DNA from: Clostridioides sp. ES-S-0010-02
GTDB taxonomy: Bacteria > Bacillota > Clostridia > Peptostreptococcales > Peptostreptococcaceae
DNA: 64,000 nucleotides
NCBI GenBank assembly: GCA_020641055.1
Contig: CP067345.1
Span: forward strand, 3,403,317-3,467,316
Reading direction: 5' to 3'
The notes beneath the pieces are model-generated. The model saw only the letters and a program-made list of their open reading frames with translations, made no database searches and was not told the DNA's origin. Position 1 is the first letter of the stretch. Every line of letters starts with the position of its first letter. Position numbers and translations under genes: made by a program. Positions 53,157-61,610 of the stretch are shown here, in pieces.

Positions 53157-54332
53157 TTAATGATGGAACAATCTATTTTTAGTAAATGCCATAACTATAT
53201 TGTACTTATTGCAAGTTAATATAACATTATCATCACGAATAGAGCCACCTGGTTGTGCTATAAAACTTACTCCACTTCTTTTAGCACGTTCTATATTATC
53301 TCCAAATGGGAAAAATGCATCAGAACCAAGAGCTACTCCTGTTAGAGTTTTAAGCCATGCTCTTTTACCTTCTCCAGTAAGAGGTTCTGGTTTTTCTTCA
53401 AAGAAATTTTGCCATATACCATCAGCAAGTACATCCATATAATCATCAGAAAGATATACATCAATAGTATTATCTCTATCTGGACGACCTATATCTTTTT
53501 TAAATTTTAAATTTAATACTTTAGGATGTTGGCGAAGATACCAAATATCAGCTTTATTACCTGCAAGTCTAGTACAGTGAATACGTGATTGTTGTCCTGC
53601 ACCTACTCCTATTACTTGTCCATCTTTAACATAACAAACTGAGTTTGATTGTGTATATTTTAATGTGATAAGAGCTATAATTAAATCACGCTTTGCGTTA
53701 TCTGTAAAGATTTTATTATCAGTTGGGATATCTTTTAACAGGTCTTCATTTATTAATATTTCATTTCTGCCTTGTTCAAAAGTAATTCCATAAACATCCT
53801 TTGTTTCAATAGGTTCAGGAGTATAATTTTCATCAATTTTTACAATATTGTAATTACCTTTACGCTTTCCTTTTAATATTTCAAGAGCCTCATCTGTATA
53901 TCCTGGGGCTATTACACCATCAGAAACCTCTCTCGCTATAATAGTTGCAGTTTCTTTATCACACACATCTGAAAGTGCTATAAAATCTCCATAAGAAGAC
54001 ATTCTATCTGCCCCTCTTGCCATTGCATAAGCACAAGCTAATGGAGAAAGCTCTAAATCATCAACAAAGTATATTTGCTTTAAAGTATCTGATAAAGGTA
54101 TACCTACTGCTGCACCTGCTGGACTTACATGTTTAAATGAAGTTGCTGCTGGAAGACCAGTAGCCTCTTTTAATTCTTTTACAAGTTGCCAACTATTAAA
54201 TGCATCCAAAAAATTTATGTATCCAGGCTTTCCATTTAATACTTCTATAGGAAGTTCTCCATTTTTCATATAAATCTTTGATGGTTTTTGGTTTGGATTA
54301 CAGCCATACTTTAGTTCTAGTTCTTTTGCCAT
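53157..54332 (-). CDS. AICAR formyltransferase without IMP cyclohydrolase domain (PurH-like)
   Basis: 391 residues containing only the AICARFT part of PurH: YGCNPNQKPS, the catalytic SFKHVSPAGAAVG, CYVKDGQVIGVGAGQQSRIHC and SDAFFPFGDNIERA, ending FTKNRLFHH. The N-terminal MGS-like cyclohydrolase domain (about 190 residues) is absent and the start with SD GAGAGGG is clear, so this is not a truncation. It formylates AICAR to FAICAR in purine synthesis. IMP closure would need a separate enzyme or the full PurH elsewhere. It is not next to other pur genes. Confidence 0.9.
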   Translation of the reverse strand: MAKELELKYGCNPNQKPSKIYMKNGELPIEVLNGKPGYINFLDAFNSWQLVKELKEATGLPAATSFKHVSPAGAAVGIPLSDTLKQIYFVDDLELSPLACAYAMARGADRMSSYGDFIALSDVCDKETATIIAREVSDGVIAPGYTDEALEILKGKRKGNYNIVKIDENYTPEPIETKDVYGITFEQGRNEILINEDLLKDIPTDNKIFTDNAKRDLIIALITLKYTQSNSVCYVKDGQVIGVGAGQQSRIHCTRLAGNKADIWYLRQHPKVLNLKFKKDIGRPDRDNTIDVYLSDDYMDVLADGIWQNFFEEKPEPLTGEGKRAWLKTLTGVALGSDAFFPFGDNIERAKRSGVSFIAQPGGSIRDDNVILTCNKYNIVMAFTKNRLFHH

Positions 54333-54430
54333 ATACTCATCCCTCTCTATAGTAAATTAATCTTAAATTTGACCAATCCCATATTAATTAAATTATTCGT
54401 ACTAATAAAATTATATGGCATATTTATCCA

Positions 54431-55315
54431 TTAATCAACTATATTTTTTAAAACTCCTATTCCTTCGACTTTACATTCAACCACATCACCATGTTTTAAA
54501 TATACTTGAGGATTCATTCCCATAGCAACACCTGCTGGAGTTCCAGTTGAAATTATATCTCCTGGTTTTAGAGTCATTCCTCTTGATAAATCACTTATTA
54601 CAGTAGGTATATCAAATATAAAATATTTTGTATTAGAATCTTGTCTTACTTCTCCATTTACCACACTACTTATATCCAGTTTTAAAGGATGCTCAAATTC
54701 TTCTTTATGTACTATGCAAGGCCCCATAGAGGTATGTGTATCTAAACTTTTTCCTCTATACCACTGCACATGTTTGTCTTGAAGTGCTCTTTCACTTATA
54801 TCATTCATTATTGTATATCCAAATATATATTCATAGGCATCTTCTTTTGATATATTTATACCTTCTTTTCCTATAATTACTGCCAGCTCTGATTCATAAT
54901 CCAGCTTTTCTACTAAATCTCCATGCAGACTTATCTTATCATCTACTCCAATTGCCTTATCTGCTCTTTTAGAGAAATAAATAGGATAGTCTGGCATAAC
55001 TACATTTTTTATAACACCATCTGGAATTTCATTGACATGGTCTTTATAGTTTAGACCTAAACATATAATATCTTTTTTAGGTCTTACAATTGGGGAACAT
55101 AATTTCACTTCTTCTAACTTATAACACTTTGCATTTTCAAATGAATTGTTTTTTATTTTTTCTAAATCACCTGTAGATACATTTTCAATAAAATCATTCA
55201 TATCTGTATATAATTTACTTAATCCCAAACTATTAATTTCATATATACTATTTGCTTCTGAGTTAAATACACCTATATTTTCTTCATTGCCAGTACAGAA
55301 AGTTACAAATTTCAT
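54431..55315 (-). CDS. Fumarylacetoacetate hydrolase (FAH) family protein
   Basis: 294 residues from the ATG at 55315 (GGAGG upstream). An N-terminal small domain (about 1-80) is followed by the FAH fold (about 85-294) with KDIICLGLNYKDH, the metal-binding ESELAVIIG and IMNDISERALQ, the KSLDTHTSMGP loop and GTPAGVAMG. Such enzymes cleave or decarboxylate acyl-pyruvates and oxo-diacids (fumarylpyruvate, oxaloacetate, 2-keto-3-deoxy acids). No pathway neighbour narrows the substrate. Preceded by its own strong promoter. Confidence 0.88.
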   Translation of the reverse strand: MKFVTFCTGNEENIGVFNSEANSIYEINSLGLSKLYTDMNDFIENVSTGDLEKIKNNSFENAKCYKLEEVKLCSPIVRPKKDIICLGLNYKDHVNEIPDGVIKNVVMPDYPIYFSKRADKAIGVDDKISLHGDLVEKLDYESELAVIIGKEGINISKEDAYEYIFGYTIMNDISERALQDKHVQWYRGKSLDTHTSMGPCIVHKEEFEHPLKLDISSVVNGEVRQDSNTKYFIFDIPTVISDLSRGMTLKPGDIISTGTPAGVAMGMNPQVYLKHGDVVECKVEGIGVLKNIVD

Positions 55316-55374
55316 TTCTATTCCTCCATTCAATAATTTGATTAATAATATTTTATTTTTATTAGTTTATATCA

Positions 55375-55402
55375 ATTGTAATAGATAATATATATATGTC
55401 AA
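55375..55402 (-). promoter_or_regulatory. Promoter of the FAH-family gene
   Basis: On the minus strand TTGACA (55402-55397), 16 bases, TACAAT (55380-55375), about 60 bases before the start codon. Confidence 0.6.
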
Positions 55403-55551
55403 TATATATTTAAAAATAGAGTTCTAAAAAGTATAACAATTCATAAATATCAGAAATTATTATAAGTAATATAATTAGTAAAAGTAAAATAATTATAAGA
55501 ATGGAGTTTTAAAAACTTTATTTATGCAGATAAATTTTCTATAAAACACAA
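55403..55551. other. AT-rich intergenic region
   Basis: About 150 bases between the FAH promoter and the EIIA terminator; part of a 355-base gap between genes. Nothing found. Confidence 0.4.
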
Positions 55552-55588
55552 TAAAAAAAAAGGTATCCTTAATAAAATAAGCATACCT
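55552..55588 (-). terminator. Terminator of the treA-sulfatase-EIIA operon
   Basis: AGGTATCCTTA / TAAGCATACCT arms with one mismatch, followed on the minus strand by nine or more T. Confidence 0.75.
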
Positions 55589-55670
55589 ACACTCTTTCAA
55601 TATTATTATATACAGCCATTTTATAGTTATAATATTTTTTATTTAGACAAAACCTCTTGGTAAAACCTAT

Positions 55671-56183
55671 TTACTTATAAACTTTCATTAAATCTTCTCC
55701 AATACATATATCTCCAGTTCTTAAAATTTCAACTCTATCTATGTCATAAGAATTGGTTATAACTATAGGAGTTATAACAGATTTAACGCTTTTTTTAATT
55801 TTTTCTAAATTAAATCTTATAAGTTTTTGCCCACAGTAAACTTTATCTCCTGCATTTACTAATACTTCAAATCCATCTCCATTCATCTTTACAGTATCTA
55901 ATCCGATATGTATTAGTATCTCCAAACCATCTTCACTCTTTATGCATATAGCATGTTTAGATGGCAAAAACACTTGAATCACCTCACCATCAACAGGAGA
56001 AGATACGACTCCTTCTTGTGGCTCTATAGCAATCCCATCACCTAGCATTTTACTAGAAAAAGCATCATCAGGAACATCAGTTATACTTAATACTTTCCCT
56101 GTAAGTGGCGATTGTAATATTCCTTTTATATAATTACTTTTTACTTCTTCATTTTTATTTTTTGAGAATAACTTTTTGAACAT
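55671..56183 (-). CDS. crr: Glucose-type PTS EIIA component
   Basis: 170 residues from the ATG at 56183 (TGAGGAG upstream). Single EIIA-Glc (PF00358) domain: SPLTGKVLSITDVPDDAFSSKMLGDG, H77 in PSKHAIC, the phosphorylated H92 in ILIHIGLDTV, and NAGDKV. It transfers phosphate from HPr to an EIIB. The trehalose-type permease encoded at the other side of the operon has EIIB and EIIC but no EIIA domain, so this is the obvious donor. Last gene of the operon that starts with treA. Confidence 0.9.
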   Translation of the reverse strand: MFKKLFSKNKNEEVKSNYIKGILQSPLTGKVLSITDVPDDAFSSKMLGDGIAIEPQEGVVSSPVDGEVIQVFLPSKHAICIKSEDGLEILIHIGLDTVKMNGDGFEVLVNAGDKVYCGQKLIRFNLEKIKKSVKSVITPIVITNSYDIDRVEILRTGDICIGEDLMKVYK

Positions 56184-56243
56184 ATTAAATCTCCTCATTC
56201 CAATAATTTAAATTAACTTCTCGTATTATCTACATTATACACT

Positions 56244-57026
56244 TTAATTCATAAAATATATTACCTGAAATATACTATATATATTTATTCCAGTAATAAT
56301 TATAGTCATATACGATAACATATATTTAACTCTTTTGTCATCCATATTTTTACTAATAGAGGAACCTATAATTCCTCCCAACACTGCTCCTATTATCATA
56401 AAAGGTAATCCAGATAAATCATATATACCAAACCCTGTATTTATGAAAACTGTAACTAACTTTGAAATATTAGAAAATAAAATAGTTATAATGGAATTAA
56501 ACGCAGCTTCTTTAGCTGATAATCCAAATAATATTGTAAACACGGCCACATTTATAGGACCTCCACCTATTCCTAAAAATGAAGATGTAACCCCTAAAAA
56601 AATGCCAACAATAAAATATGTAATGTTAGTATTAAACTTAACATTTAAACTTTTATCTCTATATAAATAAACCATTACTAACAAAATAATCATCATAATA
56701 TTTTGAGTTATTTTTATTATAGAAGGATTATTTACATATGAAATAGATAAATCTAATAACCTTTGACCTATAGTACCTCCTAATACTGATGCTACACCAA
56801 TTAAAATAAGTCTAAAGTTTATTTTAAAAAGTTTTGATTTAATTTGTTTATATACAGAAACAATTGCCATCGATAACACAGTAAAAGATGATAACACACT
56901 TATAGTTGAAACATCAAATATTCCAATCAAATCTAGTACTGGCTTTATTATTACACCTCCACCAATGCCTGTTATAGCTCCTATAGTTGTTGAAAGTACA
57001 GCTATTGCAAATAAAATTACATTCAT
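56244..57026 (-). CDS. TauE/SafE-family anion exporter
   Basis: 260 residues, eight hydrophobic segments in two halves, each starting with the family motif: ITGIGGGVIIKP (about 18-29) and FLGIGGGPINVAVF in the second half. Members export sulfite, sulfonates or related anions from the cytoplasm. Directly follows the sulfatase and its maturase, so it may release the sulfate or sulfite set free by desulfation. SD for the ATG at 57026 is weak. Direction and substrate are inferred. Confidence 0.87.
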   Translation of the reverse strand: MNVILFAIAVLSTTIGAITGIGGGVIIKPVLDLIGIFDVSTISVLSSFTVLSMAIVSVYKQIKSKLFKINFRLILIGVASVLGGTIGQRLLDLSISYVNNPSIIKITQNIMMIILLVMVYLYRDKSLNVKFNTNITYFIVGIFLGVTSSFLGIGGGPINVAVFTILFGLSAKEAAFNSIITILFSNISKLVTVFINTGFGIYDLSGLPFMIIGAVLGGIIGSSISKNMDDKRVKYMLSYMTIIITGINIYSIFQVIYFMN

Positions 57027-57118
57027 TTAAAACCATCCTAACTAAATTTACTCTGCTCAAAACCCTTTAATTATACATAATTTTTAATCACTTTAACTTA
57101 GAATGCTAAATACTAAAA

Positions 57119-58240
57119 TTATTTTGGTATTTGATTTTTATATACTAATACTGATATTTTTTCTAAATCACCAAAAGTAGACATTAAAAATTCTTTATAT
57201 CCACAGTAATTATTACTAGAATCAATATACATAGAATTTTTCATTCTTTTGCATCCACCACCACATATTTTGTGAAAATTACACTTTAAACAAATACTTT
57301 CTTTGTTTATATCTTTATGCAAAAATTCTTGCATTTTAGATTTTCTTAAAATATCCAATAAAGTGTTATCTTTTATATTACCTAAATTAAAGTTATCTAG
57401 TACATAAAAATCACATGGATATACACTTCCATCAGCCTCTATTACAAATTGCGGTTGGCATTTCCCAATTATCCCACAGGTACTAGGAATTCCTGTAATT
57501 AAAACGGATATAAGATTATCGAACAAATTAATACTTATATAATTTCCTTTATCAAACTCATTTTTCCAAAGCTTAAATATTATTTTATAAAAGTATGCAA
57601 AATATTTAGGTTCTAAAGAGTACTCTGACTTAGTTTTACAGTCTAAATCATCTAAACAAGGTATAAATTGTATATACTTCACATTGTTTAATTTTATAAA
57701 ATTAAAAACCTCTTTTGGATTAAGTGCAATCTGTTTTGTCAAAACACACAGTATGTTAAAGTTTATCTTGTGTGTTTCCAGTAGTTTTTTTGTATTTATT
57801 ACATCTATATAACTTCCCTTATTATCTGAATATACACGATTTTTATCATGCAAGTCTTCTAGTAAATCTAATGATAATCCTACTAAAAAATTATTTTTCT
57901 TTAAGAACTCACACCATTGATTATCAATAAGAGTTCCATTCGTTTGAATAGAGTAGTTTACTGTTATATTTTTTTTTATTTTACTAACATACTCAATAAA
58001 ATATTGGAAAAATCTTAATCCAGCTAAAGTAGGCTCTCCACCTTGAAAAGCAAATGTAACTATATCTCCATTATCCAAAATTTCAAATGTATTATTTACT
58101 ATGTTTTTTATAGTGTCTTCCTGCATAATACCATAGGATTTTACTTCTCTTAAATCACTCACATTTCCATAAAAACAATATCTACATCTCAAATTACATA
58201 ACGATGAAACAGGTTTAATTAAAACTGATATACTTTTCAT
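57119..58240 (-). CDS. Anaerobic sulfatase-maturating radical SAM enzyme (anSME)
   Basis: 373 residues. Radical SAM motif C15-x3-C19-x2-C22 (CNLRCRYCFY), then FAFQGGEPTL, and a C-terminal SPASM domain with CGIIGKCQPQFVIEADGSVYPCDFY and CLKCNFHKICGGGCKR for two auxiliary 4Fe-4S clusters. It oxidises the active-site Cys of sulfatases to formylglycine without oxygen. The sulfatase encoded just upstream has a Cys in its CSPSR motif, exactly its substrate type. 47 bases separate them. Confidence 0.93.
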   Translation of the reverse strand: MKSISVLIKPVSSLCNLRCRYCFYGNVSDLREVKSYGIMQEDTIKNIVNNTFEILDNGDIVTFAFQGGEPTLAGLRFFQYFIEYVSKIKKNITVNYSIQTNGTLIDNQWCEFLKKNNFLVGLSLDLLEDLHDKNRVYSDNKGSYIDVINTKKLLETHKINFNILCVLTKQIALNPKEVFNFIKLNNVKYIQFIPCLDDLDCKTKSEYSLEPKYFAYFYKIIFKLWKNEFDKGNYISINLFDNLISVLITGIPSTCGIIGKCQPQFVIEADGSVYPCDFYVLDNFNLGNIKDNTLLDILRKSKMQEFLHKDINKESICLKCNFHKICGGGCKRMKNSMYIDSSNNYCGYKEFLMSTFGDLEKISVLVYKNQIPK

Positions 58241-58287
58241 TATAAAAGACCTTCTTTATTAAATATTTTTTACTTGTTTAATATTTT

Positions 58288-59652
58288 CTACTTATCAGAT
58301 AATAGTCTATAATATTCGTTTCTTCCTGGATAAGCTCTACCCTCTTCTATTTCTGTTTTCCATCTACTTGAGCCTGTTCCTTTTACAGGTCCTTTTAAAA
58401 GTGGGTCATTCGTTTCTAACATCCAATTATCAACTTTCTTTCTCAATTCCTCTGCTATGTCTTGATAATCTGAATCATTTATCAGATTATTTTCTTCTAG
58501 TGGGTCTTTTCTTAAATCATAAAGTTCTTCTTTATCATTAGGAACATAAAATTTATCTCTAACAGCTTTACCTGATAAACTCAAATGTGAATCAACTGTA
58601 ATATATATTTTAGGCCCATCTTCAAAATTTTTAACATAGCTATATTCATTAGTCCTTATGCCTCTCATTGGTCTATATTGGTCATGCCATGTCATTTCTG
58701 TAAAGAATGAGTCTCTACCTATATCTTCATTAGTTTTTAATAAATTGGCAAAACTTTCTCCATCTATATTTTTAGGAATTTCAGCTTCAATTAAATCTAG
58801 TATCGTTGGCAATAAATCAACATTACATAATAATGCTTCTTTTTTTACATTTTTTTGAGAGGAATTAGGTAATAAAATTATAAGTGCTGTCTCTAATCCT
58901 GCTTCTTTTAACATTCCTTTAGCTCCTGGAAAAGCAACTCCATGGTCTGTTGTCAGTATAACAATTGTATTTTTATCTAATCCTGTTTCTTGTAATTTAT
59001 TATATATTTTGCCTATTGCCTTATCCAATACTTTTGCTGAACCATTATATAAAGCTATATCTTTTCTTACATCTTCTGTATCGGGTAAAAACTTAAATAC
59101 CTCTACTTCATCCAATTTATCTGCATAAGGTTTATATTCATCAAAATCTCTATGTGTTTCAAAAAATCCTATATTTAAATAAAATGGCTTTTCCTGATTT
59201 TCTTTATATTCCTCTAAAAATTTAACTGCCTCTTTAGCAACCTTAGGAGCTCTATCCCCTGGAACCGCTATAAAATTATCATATCCTAAGTCATAGGTTG
59301 AAGAAAATACTCTATCTTTTATTGGTGGTGCTTCATTTATTGTTTCATGGCTTAGTCCTATTAATGTTGTTTCATATCCGTTTTTTTGTAACTCCATAGG
59401 AAGTGTTGTATGTTTAGAATCTATACAAAATCCTAGATGTGCAAGTCCCATTAACCCATTATTGTGAGGGTATAATCCAGTTAGTATACTTCCTCTACTT
59501 GGACTGCATTGAGGTGCTGCACAAAAATAATTATCAAATTGAATTCCTTCTTGAGCTAATTTATTTATACATGGAGTTTCCACATTATATCCATAGTTAC
59601 TGAATTTTCTACCACTGTCATGAGAAATCATAAGTAAAATATTTGGTTTCAT
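58288..59652 (-). CDS. Cys-type sulfatase
   Basis: 454 residues, no signal peptide, so cytoplasmic. N-terminal metal residues in MISHDSGRKFSNYG, active-site motif CSPSR (C49-R53) whose Cys becomes formylglycine, ILTTDHGVAFPGAKG for metal and sulfate binding, and the C-terminal KEELYDLRKDPLEENNL signature. It lies between a trehalose-6-phosphate hydrolase-like gene and the maturase. A cytoplasmic sulfatase beside a PTS suggests that a sulfated sugar enters as phosphate ester and is desulfated inside. The substrate is not predictable from motifs. Confidence 0.92.
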   Translation of the reverse strand: MKPNILLMISHDSGRKFSNYGYNVETPCINKLAQEGIQFDNYFCAAPQCSPSRGSILTGLYPHNNGLMGLAHLGFCIDSKHTTLPMELQKNGYETTLIGLSHETINEAPPIKDRVFSSTYDLGYDNFIAVPGDRAPKVAKEAVKFLEEYKENQEKPFYLNIGFFETHRDFDEYKPYADKLDEVEVFKFLPDTEDVRKDIALYNGSAKVLDKAIGKIYNKLQETGLDKNTIVILTTDHGVAFPGAKGMLKEAGLETALIILLPNSSQKNVKKEALLCNVDLLPTILDLIEAEIPKNIDGESFANLLKTNEDIGRDSFFTEMTWHDQYRPMRGIRTNEYSYVKNFEDGPKIYITVDSHLSLSGKAVRDKFYVPNDKEELYDLRKDPLEENNLINDSDYQDIAEELRKKVDNWMLETNDPLLKGPVKGTGSSRWKTEIEEGRAYPGRNEYYRLLSDK

Positions 59653-59670
59653 TAATACTACCTCTTTCCA

Positions 59671-61329
59671 TTATTTTTTTATATCCTTACTATAAAATGC
59701 TACTGTTTCATAAGGTCTTAACTCTAACTTAGGTTCTAAATCTCGCTTTTCATAGTTCCCTATCAAATATGTAAATGATTTTCCTAAAAATTCCTCACTA
59801 ATCTCAACTTCAACTTCACAATCATAGAAGTTGTTAAATACTATTAATCTTTCATCTTCTAAGCCTCTAACATAAGCATAAACCTTATCATTATCTAGTA
59901 AAATTCCCTTATAGGAACCTTCAGATATAATATTTAATTGCTTTCTTAAAGATATTAACTTTTGATAGAAGTTAAAAATTGACCCTTCTTTAAGTTCCTT
60001 TTCAACATTTATCTCTTTATAATTTTCAGCTATTTTAATCCATGGCTTCCCATTTGTAAAACCTGCATTTAATTTATCTGACCACTGCATAGGTGTACGA
60101 CTATTATCTCTGGATTTGGACTTTATAATATTCATTATTGTTTCTTTTTCAATTTTATTTTTTAAAAATTCACTATACGCATTATGAGTTTCAACATCTA
60201 AATAATCATCTATTCTTTCAAAATTTGGATTTGTCATACCTATTTCTTCACCTTGATATATATATGGTGTTCCTCTTAATAGATGTATTGTAGCAGCTAA
60301 CATTTTTGATGCTTCAACTCTGTATTCTTCATTACAAAATCTACTAATAGCTCTTGGTTGGTCATGATTATTCCAAAATAGTGCATTCCAGCCACCGCCA
60401 CTTTCAATCTTTTCTTGCCATTCATTTAAGAGTTTTTTCAACATCATAAAGTCAAAAGGCATATCACTCCACTTTTCTCCATTTTCATAATCTACTTTTA
60501 GATGATGAAAATTAAATGTCATTGAAAGCTCTTTTTCTTTTGGAGAAGAATATAAGATACAATTTTCAATAGTTGTTGAAGACATTTCTCCAACAGTTGT
60601 TATGCCCTCAACTCTTCCAAAAGTTTCTTTATTCATTTCTTTAATAAATTCATGGACAATAGGTTTATCTGTATACATTTCTTTTCCTATATTATTTGTA
60701 GAGTCTTTCAATTCTTCATCTTTGCCAATTACATTTATTACATCAAACCTAAACCCCTTAACTCCTCTATCTATCCAAAAATTTACAACTTTATATAATT
60801 CTTCCCTAACCTCAGGATTACGCCAGTTGAGGTCGGCTTGTGTAACATCATATAAGTGTAAGTAGTACTTATCTGTATCCCCAAATTTTCCCCAAGCATC
60901 TCCACCAAATTTAGATTTCCAATTTGTTGGTAGTTGATTATTTTCTTTGCCATCTCTAATGAAGTAGAAATCTTGATACTTTTTATCTCCTGCCAAAGCT
61001 TTTTTAAACCATTTATGTTCTGTTGATGTGTGATTTAACACCATATCCAGCATCAACTCTATATTATATTTTTTACTTTCATCCACTAACTTTTCAAAAT
61101 CCTCCATAGTTCCAAACATAGAATCTATTGATGTATAGTCAGCAATATCATATCCATTATCCCTTTGTGGAGAAACAAAAAATGGGTTAATCCAAATTAT
61201 ATCTACACCTAATTTATATAAATAAGGTAATTTCTCTATAATTCCTTTTAAATCTCCTATCCCATCATTATTAGAATCATTAAATGATTTTGGATATATT
61301 TGATAAATAACTTTCTTCTTGAAATCCAT
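59671..61329 (-). CDS. treA: GH13 alpha-glucosidase, trehalose-6-phosphate hydrolase type
   Basis: 552 residues from the ATG at 61329 (a TTG at 61335 is nearer to the SD AAAGGA and may be used instead). N-terminal YQIYPKSFNDSNNDGIGDL is typical of TreA/oligo-1,6-glucosidases. Catalytic regions: DMVLNHTSTEH, GFRFDVINV (Asp), TTVGEMSS (Glu), WNNHDQPR (Asp). Cytoplasmic. Divergent treB encodes a trehalose-type PTS and treR is linked, so trehalose-6-phosphate (to glucose and glucose-6-phosphate) is likely. The following sulfatase hints that sulfated derivatives may be handled too. Confidence 0.85.
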   Translation of the reverse strand: MDFKKKVIYQIYPKSFNDSNNDGIGDLKGIIEKLPYLYKLGVDIIWINPFFVSPQRDNGYDIADYTSIDSMFGTMEDFEKLVDESKKYNIELMLDMVLNHTSTEHKWFKKALAGDKKYQDFYFIRDGKENNQLPTNWKSKFGGDAWGKFGDTDKYYLHLYDVTQADLNWRNPEVREELYKVVNFWIDRGVKGFRFDVINVIGKDEELKDSTNNIGKEMYTDKPIVHEFIKEMNKETFGRVEGITTVGEMSSTTIENCILYSSPKEKELSMTFNFHHLKVDYENGEKWSDMPFDFMMLKKLLNEWQEKIESGGGWNALFWNNHDQPRAISRFCNEEYRVEASKMLAATIHLLRGTPYIYQGEEIGMTNPNFERIDDYLDVETHNAYSEFLKNKIEKETIMNIIKSKSRDNSRTPMQWSDKLNAGFTNGKPWIKIAENYKEINVEKELKEGSIFNFYQKLISLRKQLNIISEGSYKGILLDNDKVYAYVRGLEDERLIVFNNFYDCEVEVEISEEFLGKSFTYLIGNYEKRDLEPKLELRPYETVAFYSKDIKK

Positions 61330-61351
61330 ACGCAAATTTTTCCTTTCATTT

Positions 61352-61363
61352 TTGTCTAGACAA
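61352..61363. promoter_or_regulatory. TreR-type operator before treA
   Basis: Perfect palindrome TTGTCTAGACAA, just downstream of the treA start point. Nearly the same sequence occurs at 61571-61582 in the same position relative to the treB promoter. Confidence 0.7.
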
Positions 61364-61376
61364 TTTTTATATTTTT

Positions 61377-61405
61377 ATAATAAACCTTTTTTTTGTTAAA
61401 ATCAA
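61377..61405 (-). promoter_or_regulatory. Promoter of the treA operon
   Basis: On the minus strand TTGATT (61405-61400), 17 bases, TATTAT (61382-61377). Confidence 0.65.
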
Positions 61406-61504
61406 TATTTACTCTAAATAAAAAAATATATTCCCTATACTCCTTCCAAATTTTCTCTTACTTTTCTGATTTTCCAATAATATACAATTTATATTTTAGT
61501 AATT

Positions 61505-61519
61505 AAATTTCAGAAAAAT
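61505..61519. promoter_or_regulatory. CodY-box-like site upstream of treB
   Basis: AAATTTCAGAAAAAT matches the CodY consensus at 13 of 15 positions and lies just upstream of the treB -35. Confidence 0.3.
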
Positions 61520-61530
61520 TTAGGATAACG

Positions 61531-61559
61531 TTGACATAAAAATTTCTCTATGGTATATT
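61531..61559 (+). promoter_or_regulatory. Promoter of treB
   Basis: TTGACA (61531-61536), 17 bases including TGG before the -10, TATATT (61554-61559). Near-consensus. Confidence 0.85.
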
Positions 61560-61570
61560 ATTTTCAAGAT

Positions 61571-61582
61571 TTGTCTATACAA
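61571..61582. promoter_or_regulatory. TreR-type operator before treB
   Basis: TTGTCTATACAA, one base from a perfect palindrome, directly after the treB start point; a bound repressor would block the promoter. Confidence 0.7.
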
Positions 61583-61610
61583 CATCACATTCTAAGGGGG
61601 AGGTAATTTT

